From: Bacteroidaceae bacterium
GTDB taxonomy: Bacteria > Bacteroidota > Bacteroidia > Bacteroidales > Bacteroidaceae
Assembly (NCBI GenBank): GCA_024680695.1
Contig: JAILBW010000100.1
Coordinates: forward strand, 1 to 39,967
Direction of reading: 5' to 3'
Length of the DNA: 39,967 nucleotides
A program made the translations under genes and the position numbers. Under the pieces are notes generated by a model that ran no database searches, had not been told where the DNA came from, and was given only the letters and a program-made list of their open reading frames with translations. Of the stretch, positions 1-8,577 are shown in pieces. Every line of letters starts with the position of its first letter. Position 1 is the stretch's first letter.

Positions 1-3000
1 CCGCCCTTGGCCTTCAGACCGTGGTTGATACAAGGAGCGTAAGCGATAACGATAGAAGGTCCGTGCCATGCCTCAGCCTCGCGGATAGCCTTGAGGGTCT
101 GTGCGTGGTCAGCGCCCATAGCAATCTGAGCAACATATACGTAACCGTAAGTGGTAGCGATCATACCCAGATCCTTCTTGCGGATGCGCTTACCCTGAGC
201 TGCGAACTGAGCGATAGCACCGAGCGGAGTAGCCTTAGAGGCCTGGCCACCAGTGTTAGAGTAAACCTCAGTATCGAGCACGAGGATGTTCACGTCCTCA
301 CCAGAAGCAATCACGTGGTCCAGACCACCGTAACCGATATCGTAAGAAGCACCGTCACCACCGATGATCCACTGTGAACGCTTCACCAGATAGTGGTCGA
401 GGGTAGCCAGTTCCTTGTTGATCTCGCAGCCAGCAGCAGCGGCAGCACGGATGAGCTCACGCAACTTCGGAGCAATCTCCTTGGTCTTGTCAGCGTCGTC
501 GCAGTTGGCAATCCACTCCTGAGCCAGAGCCTTGTACTCCTCAGAAGCATTAGCATCCTCGCAAGCCTCGCAGAGCAGCTTAGCAACGCGCTCCTTCATC
601 TTCTTGTTACCCAGAGCCATACCCAGACCGAATTCGCAGAAGTCCTCGAACAGAGAGTTGTTGAATACAGGACCCTGACCCTTCTCGTTCTTAGTATAAG
701 GAGTAGAAGGAATAGAAGCAGAGTAGATAGAAGAGCAACCGGTAGCGTTGGCAATCATCTGGCGATCACCGAACAACTGAGAAATCAGCTTCACGTACGG
801 AGTCTCACCGCAACCAGAGCAAGCGCCAGAGAATTCGAACAGAGGCTGAGCGAACTGAGAGTTCTTCACATTGCTCTTGATGTCAACGAGGTTCTGCTTA
901 GAAGGCACCTTAACCAGCTTGTCCCAGTCGGCAGCCATCTTCTTCATATCCTCTGCATCGGGGTTGAATGGAACCATGGTGAGAGCCTTGCCGGTCTTCG
1001 GGTTGCCTGGGCAGATGTCGGCACAGTTGCCGCAACCAAGACAGTCAAGTACAGAAGGCTCGATAACGAAGTGCATACCCTTCATAGCTGCAGGAGCCTT
1101 CATCTCGAGCGTATCAATCTGGAAATCCTTCAACTCGTCGTCAGTCAAAACGAACGGTCGGATGGCAGCGTGAGGACAGATGTAAGCACACTGGTTACAT
1201 TGGATACAGTTGTCCTTGTTCCACTGAGGAACAAAAGCTTCAACACCACGCTTCTCGTAAGCTGCAGTACCAACTTCCCAAGAACCGTCAACAGTGCCGT
1301 GCTTCACGAAGTCAGAAACCTTCAGAAGGTCACCTGCCTGAGCATTGATAGGACGTACCAACTCCTTTACGAATGCGGGAGCGTTGTCCTGCTTCTCAGC
1401 GTCATCGGGCAGGTTAGCCCACTCAGGCTTCACTTCAAACTTCTTGTACTCACCACCACGGTCAATGGCAGCGTAGTTCTTGTCAACAACGTCCTGACCC
1501 TTGGCTCCGTAAGACTTCAGAGCAGCAGCCTTCATCTTCTCAACAGCGAAATCAACAGGGATAACGGCTGTGATGCGGAAGAATGCTGACTGAAGAATTG
1601 TGTTGGTACGGTTACCAAGACCTATCTCCTGAGCTATCTTAGTAGCGTTGATGGTATATACAGTGATATTGTTCTGTGCAAAGTAGCGCTTTACCTTGTT
1701 AGGCATGAACTTCTCCAGTTCAGCATCGTCGAAGATGGTGTTCAGCAGGAAGGTTCCGTTCTTCTGCAGACCGCGTGTAACGTCGTACATGTGCAGGTAA
1801 GCCTGAACGTGACAAGCCACGAAGTTTGGTGTGGTTACCAAATAGGTAGAGCGAATAGGAGTATCACCGAAACGCAGGTGTGAACAGGTGAAACCTCCTG
1901 ACTTCTTAGAGTCGTAAGAGAAGTAAGCCTGGCAATACTTGTCGGTGTTGTCACCAATAATCTTTACGGAGTTCTTATTAGCACCTACGGTACCGTCAGC
2001 ACCCAGACCGTAGAACTTGGCCTGGAACATACCCTTACCACCGAGAGCAATCTCCTCAACCTCAGGCAGTGAGGTGAAGGTTACATCGTCTACGATACCA
2101 ATGGTGAAGTGATTCTTGGGCTCGGGCATAGCGAGGTTGTTGAACACGCTGATAATCTGAGCAGGAGTAGTATCGTGAGAACCAAGTCCATAGCGACCAC
2201 CAACGATGAGAGGACGGTCCTGAACATCGTAGTAAGCATCCTTCACGTCGAGATACAAAGGCTCGCCGTTTGCTCCGGGCTCCTTCGTGCGATCCAGAAC
2301 AGCAATCTTCTTCACTGACTTAGGAACAGCAGCCAACAGGTGCTTTACAGAGAATGGACGATAGAGGTGTACGCTAATCATACCCACCTTCTGGCCGTTA
2401 GCGTTCAGGTAGTCGATAGCCTCGCGAGCTGCATCGGTGGCAGAACCCATGAGGATAATCATGCGGTCAGCATCCTCAGCTCCATAGTATGAGAAGAGGT
2501 GATACTCACGACCGGTGATTTTAGAAAGTTCACCCAGATACTTCTCAACCACCTCAGGTACTGAGTCGTAGTAGGGATTACATGCTTCACGGTGTGTGAA
2601 GAATGTCTCGGGGTTCTCTGCCGTACCACGTGTGATTGGACGCTCAGGTGACATGGCACGATCGCGGAAGCGCTTGATGTACTCTTCCTTAACCAGTGGA
2701 CGAACGTCTTCCTGGTCCAACAACTCAATCTTGTGATACTCGTGAGAGGTGCGGAATCCGTCGAAGAAGTTGACGAAGGGTACACAGGTCTCCAGTGATG
2801 CCAAGTGAGCAGCAGCTGTCATGTCCATAACCTCTTGTACTGAACCTTCGCAGAGCATGGCAAAACCAGTCTGACGGCAAGCCATCACGTCCTGGTGGTC
2901 ACCGAAGATACACAGAGAGTGTGAAGCCAGTGTACGGGCAGAAACGTCAAATACACAGGGTATCAACTCACCAGCAATCTTGTACATGTTTGGAATCATC

Positions 3001-3278
3001 AGAAGCAGACCCTGAGAAGCAGTGAATGTAGTTGTTAGCGCACCTGCCTGCAGTGAACCGTGAACGGCACCGGCAGCACCTGCCTCTGATTGCATTTCCT
3101 GAACTGAGACAGTCTGGCCCCATAGGTTCTTGCGACCACGGGCTGCCCACTCGTCAACATGCTCCGCCATGGGCGAAGACGGGGTGATGGGGTAGATAGC
3201 GGCTACCTCGGAGAACATGTAGCTCATATGAGCTGCAGCCTCATTGCCATCACAAGTGATAAATTTCTTCTTTGCCAT
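1..3278 (-). CDS. nifJ: pyruvate:ferredoxin (flavodoxin) oxidoreductase, C-terminus beyond window
   Basis: Oxidatively decarboxylates pyruvate to acetyl-CoA and CO2, passing electrons to ferredoxin or flavodoxin in the cytoplasm; a central anaerobic enzyme that uses thiamine diphosphate and iron-sulfur clusters. About 1092 codons are visible, starting MAKKKFITCDGNEA; single-chain family members run to roughly 1180, so about 90 C-terminal residues lie outside. The order is that of the single-chain enzyme: N-terminal pyruvate-binding domain (AIYPITPSSPMAE near residue 30), domain II, a two-cluster ferredoxin-like segment (CIQCNQCAYICP near 690, CLGCGNCADICPGNP near 745), a further cluster motif CSGCGETPY near 815, and the thiamine-diphosphate motif GGDGASYDIGYGG near 970 followed by SNTGGQASKATP. 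The start is the only ATG that keeps the conserved N-terminus. It begins 59 bp after the AAA ATPase gene, and I saw no clear TAnnTTTG box in that gap, so read-through is possible. Confidence 0.96.
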   Translation of the reverse strand, partial: MAKKKFITCDGNEAAAHMSYMFSEVAAIYPITPSSPMAEHVDEWAARGRKNLWGQTVSVQEMQSEAGAAGAVHGSLQAGALTTTFTASQGLLLMIPNMYKIAGELIPCVFDVSARTLASHSLCIFGDHQDVMACRQTGFAMLCEGSVQEVMDMTAAAHLASLETCVPFVNFFDGFRTSHEYHKIELLDQEDVRPLVKEEYIKRFRDRAMSPERPITRGTAENPETFFTHREACNPYYDSVPEVVEKYLGELSKITGREYHLFSYYGAEDADRMIILMGSATDAAREAIDYLNANGQKVGMISVHLYRPFSVKHLLAAVPKSVKKIAVLDRTKEPGANGEPLYLDVKDAYYDVQDRPLIVGGRYGLGSHDTTPAQIISVFNNLAMPEPKNHFTIGIVDDVTFTSLPEVEEIALGGKGMFQAKFYGLGADGTVGANKNSVKIIGDNTDKYCQAYFSYDSKKSGGFTCSHLRFGDTPIRSTYLVTTPNFVACHVQAYLHMYDVTRGLQKNGTFLLNTIFDDAELEKFMPNKVKRYFAQNNITVYTINATKIAQEIGLGNRTNTILQSAFFRITAVIPVDFAVEKMKAAALKSYGAKGQDVVDKNYAAIDRGGEYKKFEVKPEWANLPDDAEKQDNAPAFVKELVRPINAQAGDLLKVSDFVKHGTVDGSWEVGTAAYEKRGVEAFVPQWNKDNCIQCNQCAYICPHAAIRPFVLTDDELKDFQIDTLEMKAPAAMKGMHFVIEPSVLDCLGCGNCADICPGNPKTGKALTMVPFNPDAEDMKKMAADWDKLVKVPSKQNLVDIKSNVKNSQFAQPLFEFSGACSGCGETPYVKLISQLFGDRQMIANATGCSSIYSASIPSTPYTKNEKGQGPVFNNSLFEDFCEFGLGMALGNKKMKERVAKLLCEACEDANASEEYKALAQEWIANCDDADKTKEIAPKLRELIRAAAAAGCEINKELATLDHYLVKRSQWIIGGDGASYDIGYGGLDHVIASGEDVNILVLDTEVYSNTGGQASKATPLGAIAQFAAQGKRIRKKDLGMIATTYGYVYVAQIAMGADHAQTLKAIREAEAWHGPSIVIAYAPCINHGLKAKG

Positions 3279-3337
3279 AACAATCTTTTATAATGTAGTT
3301 ATTGTTTGTTCTTTGTTCCCTGATTTCTTGGTGTGGC

Positions 3338-4519
3338 TCAGTAGAGGAAGCCATACATCCAGAGTGGTATCTCCTGCCCTTCGCCTTCGTTGATGTCCGA
3401 GATGGCGTAGATGATGTCGGTGTTCTTGCGGCGCGGCACCTCGAGGCAGATGCGGAATCGCTGGGTGCGATCGACGATGAAGGTACTGCTGCGGTCGCCC
3501 ATCCGCACGTCGTGGCGTCCCCACAGCGCATTCTGGAAGAATGTTTCCATCATCACCTGCTTGTCCTCCTTGCCCGGCATCATGGCGTACATCAGGTTGG
3601 TGTTGTGCATGAACAGTTCCGAGGGCTTCTTGGGGAAATCCTCGTTGAGGCGATAGACCAAATTGATGAGCCTTGCATCGGAGAGGTATTTGATGTAGTT
3701 CATGACGGTGGCGCGCGAGGTCTGCGTCTCGGCCGCCAGTTGTGTGATGTTCGGCGCACCGGTGCCTGCCGAGGCAATCATGTAGAGGAGTTTCTTGATT
3801 CGGTTCAGATACTTCAGCTCGACTTGCTTGATGAGCAGGATGTCCACCTCGATCATCATGTTCATCACCTTGAGCAGGTTCTCCGAGAAGTTGGACTTCT
3901 CGAGGAAGAAGGGGTAGTAGCCATGGTGGAGGTAGGTGGGGAAGTAGTCCATTGGATTCACCTGTTCGAGAATCTCTCGCGAGATGCGTTCGTGGCGGTT
4001 CTGTATTTCGCGGAGGCCATAGGTGCGCAGGTTTAGTTTTGCCTTGATATTCAAGAACTCGCGGAACGAGAAGCCTCGCAGGTTGTACGACTTTACGATG
4101 CCGTTCAGTTCGGGGTTCTCCTCCTTGAGTCGCATCACGCTGCTGCCCGTGAATACTACATGCAGGCGGATGCAGCGGTCGTGGATGGAGCGCAGTTCGT
4201 GGCTCCAGTCGGGGTCTTTGAACACTTGGTCGATGAGCAGCACCTGACCGCCTGCGCGCTGGAAGTCGCTTGCAAATTCGAACAACGTCTTGCCTTGGAA
4301 ATAGAAATTGTTCATGTTGATGTATAGGCAGCGACGGTCCTTTGCGCCGAAGTTCTCGCGGGCATACTGGAGCAGGAAGGTGGTTTTCCCCACACCACGG
4401 CAACCCTTGATGCCAATGAGACGAGCTTTCCAGTCGATTTCGTCCATCAAGGCACGATGCAGCATGGGCTGCAAGTGTTCAATAAGATACTGATGTGTGC
4501 GGAAGAATGACTCTAACAT
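3338..4519 (-). CDS. AAA family ATPase with DUF4143-type C-terminal region
   Basis: Stand-alone P-loop ATPase of the AAA_14/DUF4143 kind, abundant in Bacteroidetes and of unknown cellular role. 393 residues from MLESFFRTHQ. Walker A GCRGVGKT is at 39-46. The Walker B stretch is LLIDQ at about 94-98, followed by FKDPDWSHEL, the usual place of the family's IDE-h-K-x-x-W segment; here the acidic second residue is Gln. A sensor-like FTGSS follows. Near residues 240-275 a winged-helix-like segment (TQLAAETQTSRATVMNYI) precedes the DUF4143-like region, which ends with a basic nuclease-fold-like strand stretch (FRICLEVPRRKN). The reading frame stays open 23 codons further upstream, but a start at 4519 places the promoter boxes correctly and begins at the usual family N-terminus. 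Whether it regulates DNA or proteins cannot be told from sequence. Confidence 0.88.
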   Translation of the reverse strand: MLESFFRTHQYLIEHLQPMLHRALMDEIDWKARLIGIKGCRGVGKTTFLLQYARENFGAKDRRCLYINMNNFYFQGKTLFEFASDFQRAGGQVLLIDQVFKDPDWSHELRSIHDRCIRLHVVFTGSSVMRLKEENPELNGIVKSYNLRGFSFREFLNIKAKLNLRTYGLREIQNRHERISREILEQVNPMDYFPTYLHHGYYPFFLEKSNFSENLLKVMNMMIEVDILLIKQVELKYLNRIKKLLYMIASAGTGAPNITQLAAETQTSRATVMNYIKYLSDARLINLVYRLNEDFPKKPSELFMHNTNLMYAMMPGKEDKQVMMETFFQNALWGRHDVRMGDRSSTFIVDRTQRFRICLEVPRRKNTDIIYAISDINEGEGQEIPLWMYGFLY

Positions 4520-4543
4520 ACCTGGGTGTGAAGTTTTGCGATG

Positions 4544-4575
4544 CAAAGGTAGCAAAAGTATTGCGAAATTGCAAA
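4544..4575 (-). promoter_or_regulatory. Bacteroidetes-type promoter of the AAA ATPase gene
   Basis: On the minus strand, TTTG (4572-4575) is followed after 20 bp by TACCTTTG (4544-4551), matching TTTG-N19-21-TAnnTTTG. A second -7-like box, TACTTTTG, overlaps at 4553-4560. The start codon lies 24 bp downstream of the main box. Confidence 0.75.
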
Positions 4576-4618
4576 GTCTACATGGCAAAAAGTGGTATGT
4601 AGAGGGCTATTTTATGTA

Positions 4619-5308
4619 TTATTTTGCAGGGAAAAGGTCAATATGCCGCATTTGTTGCATAATTGTGGTCTGTCTCTTCAGCATGTATTCCGACGGATGC
4701 GCGCTGTCGAAACGCAGCGGGTTGGGCAAGGTGGCGGCAACCAGCGCACAATTGGCTCTCGTCAATTCGCCGGCCGGGCGGTGGAAGTTCATCTGTGCCA
4801 CTGCTTCGGCCCCGTAGATGCCATCGCCCATCTCGATGGAGTTGAGATAGACCTCCATGATGCGTCGTTTGCCCCAAATCACTTCGATGAGTGCCGTGAA
4901 ATAGGTCTCAAGTCCTTTGCGCACCCAGCTCTGTGCTGGCCACAGGAAGACGTTCTTTGCCGTCTGCTGGCTGATGGTGCTTCCGCCGCGGCTGCGCTTG
5001 CCTTGCCGGCGTTCCTCGATGGCATTGCTGATCTCCACGAAGTCGAAGCCGTGATGTTGGAGGAAGCGCTGATCCTCACTGGCCATTACGGCTACCGGCA
5101 TGTATTTCGACATGGAGTCGAGGTCCACCCAGCGATGTCGGAGCCGTATCTCCTCGCCGCGCCCCATCTGTTGTGCACAGCGGATGAGCATCAGGGGAGT
5201 GATGTGGACGGGACACCAGCGATAGACCAAAACAGAAAGGATTGTGCTCCCGAAGAACAGGAGCACAATCCATCTGACAATTCTCTGTAATCGCTTGAGA
5301 AAGTTCAA
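4619..5308 (-). CDS. mtgA: monofunctional peptidoglycan transglycosylase (GT51)
   Basis: Polymerises lipid II into glycan strands at the outer face of the inner membrane. 229 residues, the usual size of MtgA, which lacks the penicillin-binding transpeptidase domain. A membrane anchor spans about residues 11-28, followed by the GT51 fold: catalytic Glu78 in MASEDQRFLQHHGFDF, the RGGSTISQQTAKN motif at about 107-119, and the KRRIMEVYLN segment at 147-156. No ATG exists before residue 40, which lies after the membrane helix, and an in-frame stop (that of the upstream gene) lies 9 bp before. The start is therefore the TTG at 5306-5308. The OmpA-like lipoprotein gene immediately upstream is in the same frame and ends with that stop, so the two are probably cotranscribed and perhaps translationally coupled. 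The neighbourhood fits envelope maintenance. Confidence 0.93.
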   Translation of the reverse strand: MNFLKRLQRIVRWIVLLFFGSTILSVLVYRWCPVHITPLMLIRCAQQMGRGEEIRLRHRWVDLDSMSKYMPVAVMASEDQRFLQHHGFDFVEISNAIEERRQGKRSRGGSTISQQTAKNVFLWPAQSWVRKGLETYFTALIEVIWGKRRIMEVYLNSIEMGDGIYGAEAVAQMNFHRPAGELTRANCALVAATLPNPLRFDSAHPSEYMLKRQTTIMQQMRHIDLFPAK

Positions 5309-5317
5309 AGTCGTCGT

Positions 5318-6037
5318 TTACTGCAGTGTGCCGGCGTTGGCTGCGGCAATCATCGCGTCGCTGGCATAGAGATACACCTCTACGCGGCGGCTGGCCTTGC
5401 GGTCTTCCTTGCCGTTGGCGTCCATGATCAGATACTGGGGGTCTTCGCCATATCCGTCGGTGCTCTTAATCTGGGCATTCGACACGCCGCAGGTGCCCGT
5501 CAGGTAGTTCTTGACAGCGGATGCGCGTCCCTGGCTCAGGGTCAGGTTCGTGGCATCGGAACCATCGCTGCTGGCAAATCCGCAGATGGCCACGTCGCAG
5601 TCTGTGTAGACGTTCAGTACGTTTTGGGCAAACTGCTTCAGCGAGTTCTGTGCGGTGGTGGTCAGAGTGGACTTGCCCACGGCGAAGAGGATACCGTTGT
5701 CGAAGGTCACTTTCACTGCGTCCAGTCCCTTTCCGTCCTTTATCGACTCTGCCTCGGCATTTGCCACAGCTGCTGCAGCAGCCTTTGCCTTGTCCATCTT
5801 GCGGCCGATGAGCGTGCCGGCCGTGCCGCCTGCCACTGCACCGGCAGCTGCGCCGATGATGGCACCCTTCTTCGTGTTGCCCGTCAGTTTGCCTACCAGT
5901 GCGCCAATGCCTGCGCCGGCTGCACTGCCTGCGGTGGTACCGATGATCGCACCCTTACCAGTGTTACTCATGCTTCCGCATCCCGAAAGCACCAGAGCGG
6001 CGGCCATGATGGCGGCCATGATTTTCGTTGATTTCAT
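5318..6037 (-). CDS. OmpA-family lipoprotein with glycine-zipper segment
   Basis: Probable outer-membrane lipoprotein tethering the membrane to peptidoglycan. 239 residues. The lipobox LVLSGC puts the acylated Cys at residue 20. Residues about 25-75 are Gly/Ala rich with repeated GAIIG and GAAAGAVAG patterns typical of glycine-zipper domains, which insert into or span membranes. Residues about 105-230 form an OmpA-like peptidoglycan-binding domain, with FDNGILFAVGKSTL, CGFASSDG, a LSQGRASAVKNYL helix and RKASRRVEVYL. The frame is open for 35 codons further upstream, but the ATG at 6035-6037 gives a canonical signal peptide and lies downstream of the promoter box. mtgA follows after 9 bp in the same frame. 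Confidence 0.92.
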   Translation of the reverse strand: MKSTKIMAAIMAAALVLSGCGSMSNTGKGAIIGTTAGSAAGAGIGALVGKLTGNTKKGAIIGAAAGAVAGGTAGTLIGRKMDKAKAAAAAVANAEAESIKDGKGLDAVKVTFDNGILFAVGKSTLTTTAQNSLKQFAQNVLNVYTDCDVAICGFASSDGSDATNLTLSQGRASAVKNYLTGTCGVSNAQIKSTDGYGEDPQYLIMDANGKEDRKASRRVEVYLYASDAMIAAANAGTLQ

Positions 6038-6088
6038 ACTTTCCGTTTTTTTAGTGTTACTAACTCTGTTCATTTTCCAATTACGGTG

Positions 6089-6096
6089 CAAAGATA
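6089..6096 (-). promoter_or_regulatory. probable -7 box for the OmpA-like lipoprotein gene
   Basis: TATCTTTG on the minus strand matches TAnnTTTG, 51 bp before the ATG. I could not find a good TTTG upstream box, so this rests on the -7 element alone. It forms a divergent pair with the proS promoter. Confidence 0.5.
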
Positions 6097-6193
6097 ACAC
6101 ATTTTCCGCATCTGTGAGGGCCGTTGTCCACTTTTTTTTCATATTTCGTCGTGTTTTCGGTTTTTTAACACTTCATATTCCGAGGTTTTTATG

Positions 6194-6201
6194 TACCTTT
6201 G
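6194..6201 (+). promoter_or_regulatory. probable -7 box for proS
   Basis: TACCTTTG matches TAnnTTTG. T-rich DNA sits where the -33 box would be, but without an exact TTTG. It would give a leader of roughly 80 nt that contains a short C-run and an AT-only stretch (about 6235-6252) before the start codon. Confidence 0.6.
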
Positions 6202-6286
6202 CAGATGGTTTGGCAATCGGTGGGCCGAAAAGCCCCCCATATATATTAATAATAAGGTATAGTTTACCGCAAATACATTTATAGCA

Positions 6287-7768
6287 ATGGCAAAGGAACT
6301 GGATTTCCTGACAAAGAGAAGCGAGGATTACAGCCGTTGGTACAACGAGCTGGTGGTGAAGGCCGACTTGGCCGAGCAGGCCGATGTGCGCGGCTGCATG
6401 GTGATAAAACCCTACGGATACGCCATCTGGGAAAAGATGCAGCGCATCCTCGACGACAAGTTCAAGGAGACGGGCGTACAGAATGCCTACTTCCCCTTAC
6501 TCATCCCCAAGAGTTTCCTTTCGCGCGAGGCCGAGCATGTCGAGGGCTTCGCCAAGGAGTGTGCCGTCGTCACCCATTATCGGCTGAAGACCAATGAGAC
6601 GCACGATGGCGTCATCGTGGACCCCGAGGCAAGGCTCGAGGAGGAACTCATCATTCGCCCCACCAGCGAGACCATCATCTGGAATACGTTTAAGAACTGG
6701 ATCCACTCGTATCGCGACCTGCCCCTGCTCGTCAACCAGTGGTGCAACGTCATGCGCTGGGAGATGCGCACCCGTCTCTTCCTGCGCACCAGCGAGTTCC
6801 TGTGGCAGGAGGGGCACACAGCCCATGCCACGCGCGAGGAGGCCGAGCAGCGCGCCAAGATGATGCTTCGCGTCTATGCCGACTTTGCCGAGCAGTGCAT
6901 GGCCGTTCCCGTCGTGCAGGGCGTCAAGAGTGAGACGGAGCGCTTCGCCGGTGCATTGGACACCTACACCATCGAGGCCATGATGCAGGACGGCAAGGCA
7001 CTCCAGAGCGGCACCAGCCACTTCCTCGGACAGAACTTCGGCCGCGCCTTCGACGTACAGTTCCTCAACCGAGACAATCAGCCCGAATACGCCTGGGCCA
7101 CCAGTTGGGGTGTAAGCACCCGACTCATGGGAGCCCTCATCATGACGCACTCCGACGATAACGGACTTGTCCTGCCGCCCGCATTGGCACCCACTCAGGT
7201 CGTCATCGTCCCCATTTACAAGAACGACGAGCAGCTCAAGCGGGTGGACGAGGCTGTGGCCCCCGTCGTGGCACGCTTGAAGGAGTTGGGCATCAGTGTG
7301 AAGTACGACAATGCCGACAACAAGCGTCCCGGCTTCAAGTTTGCCGACTACGAACTGAAGGGCGTGCCCGTACGCCTCGTCCTCGGAGCCCGCGATCTGG
7401 AAAACGGCACCGTCGAGGTGATGCGCCGCGATACGCTGGAGAAGGAAACGCTGCCCTTCGAGGGCATTGCCGACCGCGTGAAAGACCTGCTCGGCGACAT
7501 CCAGCAAAACATCTTCCAGAAGGCAAAGACCTTCCGCGACGCCCACATCTACGAGTGCGAGGACTACGAGGAGTTCAAGCAGCGCGTCAAGGACGGAGGC
7601 TTCTTCCTCTGCCATTGGGATGGCACGGCCGAGACAGAGGCTCGCATCAAGGAGGAGACGCAGGCCACTATCCGCTGTGTCCCCTTCGGCTTCGAGCAGA
7701 CGCCCGGCACCGACATGGTCACCGGCAAGCCCGCCGTGGCCCGCGTGCTCATCGCCCGCAGCTACTGA
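6287..7768 (+). CDS. proS: prolyl-tRNA synthetase (short, archaeal/eukaryote-like form)
   Basis: Charges tRNA-Pro with proline in the cytoplasm. 493 residues, the size of the short ProS class that lacks the inserted editing domain of the long E. coli type. Class II motifs are visible: the proline/ATP site [15 protein letters not shown] near 125-140, motif 2 [21 protein letters not shown], and motif 3 [15 protein letters not shown] near 280. The anticodon-binding domain follows ([13 protein letters not shown]) and then the C-terminal domain characteristic of this class, ending [17 protein letters not shown] and RSY. The ATG at 6287 begins the conserved [19 protein letters not shown]. It stands alone as a transcription unit, with a hairpin terminator about 60 bp after the stop. 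Confidence 0.97.
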   Translation: MAKELDFLTKRSEDYSRWYNELVVKADLAEQADVRGCMVIKPYGYAIWEKMQRILDDKFKETGVQNAYFPLLIPKSFLSREAEHVEGFAKECAVVTHYRLKTNETHDGVIVDPEARLEEELIIRPTSETIIWNTFKNWIHSYRDLPLLVNQWCNVMRWEMRTRLFLRTSEFLWQEGHTAHATREEAEQRAKMMLRVYADFAEQCMAVPVVQGVKSETERFAGALDTYTIEAMMQDGKALQSGTSHFLGQNFGRAFDVQFLNRDNQPEYAWATSWGVSTRLMGALIMTHSDDNGLVLPPALAPTQVVIVPIYKNDEQLKRVDEAVAPVVARLKELGISVKYDNADNKRPGFKFADYELKGVPVRLVLGARDLENGTVEVMRRDTLEKETLPFEGIADRVKDLLGDIQQNIFQKAKTFRDAHIYECEDYEEFKQRVKDGGFFLCHWDGTAETEARIKEETQATIRCVPFGFEQTPGTDMVTGKPAVARVLIARSY

Positions 7769-7825
7769 TATCCGGCACTCCGTCCCACGCACTACAACTG
7801 TCAGTGCTCCAGGAGAATATAATGC

Positions 7826-7865
7826 GCGACACGCTCTTCCTTTTCGAAGCAGTGTGTCGCAGTTT
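7826..7865 (+). terminator. hairpin terminator after proS
   Basis: A 10-bp stem (7826-7835 pairs with 7851-7860, one G-U) is topped by a second 4-bp stem (7836-7839 with 7846-7849) and followed by GTTTTT. It sits 57 bp downstream of the proS stop. Confidence 0.75.
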
Positions 7866-8018
7866 TTGTATCCTGCTCGGAGCTCCTACTTATTTTTATA
7901 CATGGCCGGGAAGCCATAAAGGGGGAAACAACGATAGTTCATGGCTACGAGTAAGCGGGAGCGGAGCCAAATCACATTTGGGCTATGCCGAGTGGAAGCA
8001 GGCTCGAACGTTGCTCAG
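7866..8018. other. non-coding stretch, left part of repeat island
   Basis: No convincing gene. From about 7951 it contains a stretch (CGGGAGCGGAGC ... CTCAGATGC) that loosely mirrors, in inverted orientation, the DNA at about 8440-8525 on the other side of the island. The resemblance is by eye and imperfect. Confidence 0.4.
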
Positions 8019-8048
8019 ATGCAAAATGCAAAATGCAAAATGCAAAAC
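8019..8048 (+). repeat. ATGCAAA tandem repeat, left copy of an inverted pair
   Basis: Four head-to-tail copies of ATGCAAA (7-bp period). The reverse complement of the same array occurs at 8526-8557, so the two bracket about 480 bp of further repeats. Confidence 0.9.
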
Positions 8049-8052
8049 GTTG

Positions 8053-8210
8053 TGTACTTCCCTAGAAAAAGTTGAATGGATTTTACCTTAACCCTGCCAT
8101 AGGTTGAATGTCTATTAGGTACCTTAATCCTTGTACTTCCCTAGAAAAGGTTGAATGGATTTTACCTTAACCCTGCCATAGGTTGAATGTCTATTAGTTA
8201 GGTACCTTAA
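8053..8210 (+). repeat. 75-bp direct repeat, two copies
   Basis: 8053-8127 and 8132-8210 are almost identical, beginning TGTACTTCCCTAGAAAA and ending GGTACCTTAA, offset by 79 bp. The second copy carries an extra GTTA just before its end. No open reading frame is shared by the two copies that I would call a gene. Confidence 0.95.
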
Positions 8211-8217
8211 GATACAA

Positions 8218-8359
8218 CAGCAAGCATCGGCTCCCGCGACAGCAAGCATCGGTTCCCGCGACAGCAAGCATCGGCTCCCGCGACAGCAAGCATCGGTTCC
8301 CGCGACAGCAAGCATCGGCTTCCGCGACAGCAAGCATCGGCTCCCGCGACAGCAAGCAG
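8218..8359 (+). repeat. 22-bp tandem array 1
   Basis: Six full 22-bp units and a partial seventh begin at 8218, 8240, 8262, 8284, 8306, 8328 and 8350, each CAGCAAGCATCGG followed by a variable C/T position and CCGCGA. Units alternate mainly between CTC and TTC at the variable site, giving a 44-bp higher order. Read on the minus strand the core is TGCTTGCTGTCGCG, shared with the arrays at 21784 and 39183. There are no unique spacers. Confidence 0.95.
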
Positions 8360-8525
8360 AAAAACAATCCCCGTAAGGGCTAAGCTAAACGATATTCAAC
8401 CCCTTCTGGTTTAACTTGCAAACCAAAGAACTCACAAACTCATTTTTTGCATTTGACTTCAGTCAGATCTGCTCGCACCCGGGAAGGTCGAAGCGAACTT
8501 CATTTTCCTCTCGCTCACCCGCAGA

Positions 8526-8557
8526 TTTTGCATTTTGCATTTTGCATTTTGCATTTG
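8526..8557 (-). repeat. ATGCAAA tandem repeat, right inverted copy
   Basis: TTTTGCA units repeated four times with 7-bp period, the reverse complement of 8019-8048. An isolated further TTTTGCATTTG lies at about 8445. It ends about 20 bp before the PAP2 phosphatase stop codon. Confidence 0.9.
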
Positions 8558-8577
8558 GACGCGGATCTGCTTTGACG

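Noticed and set aside
8124..8333. Minus-strand frame of 69 codons with repeated CLLSREPMLAVAG-like peptide
   Set aside because: Simply the translation of the 22-bp array; the 66-bp coding period is forced by 3 x 22.
8019..8557. Replication origin suggested by AT-rich 7-bp repeats
   Set aside because: No DnaA-box-like cluster and no dnaA/dnaN or similar genes nearby.
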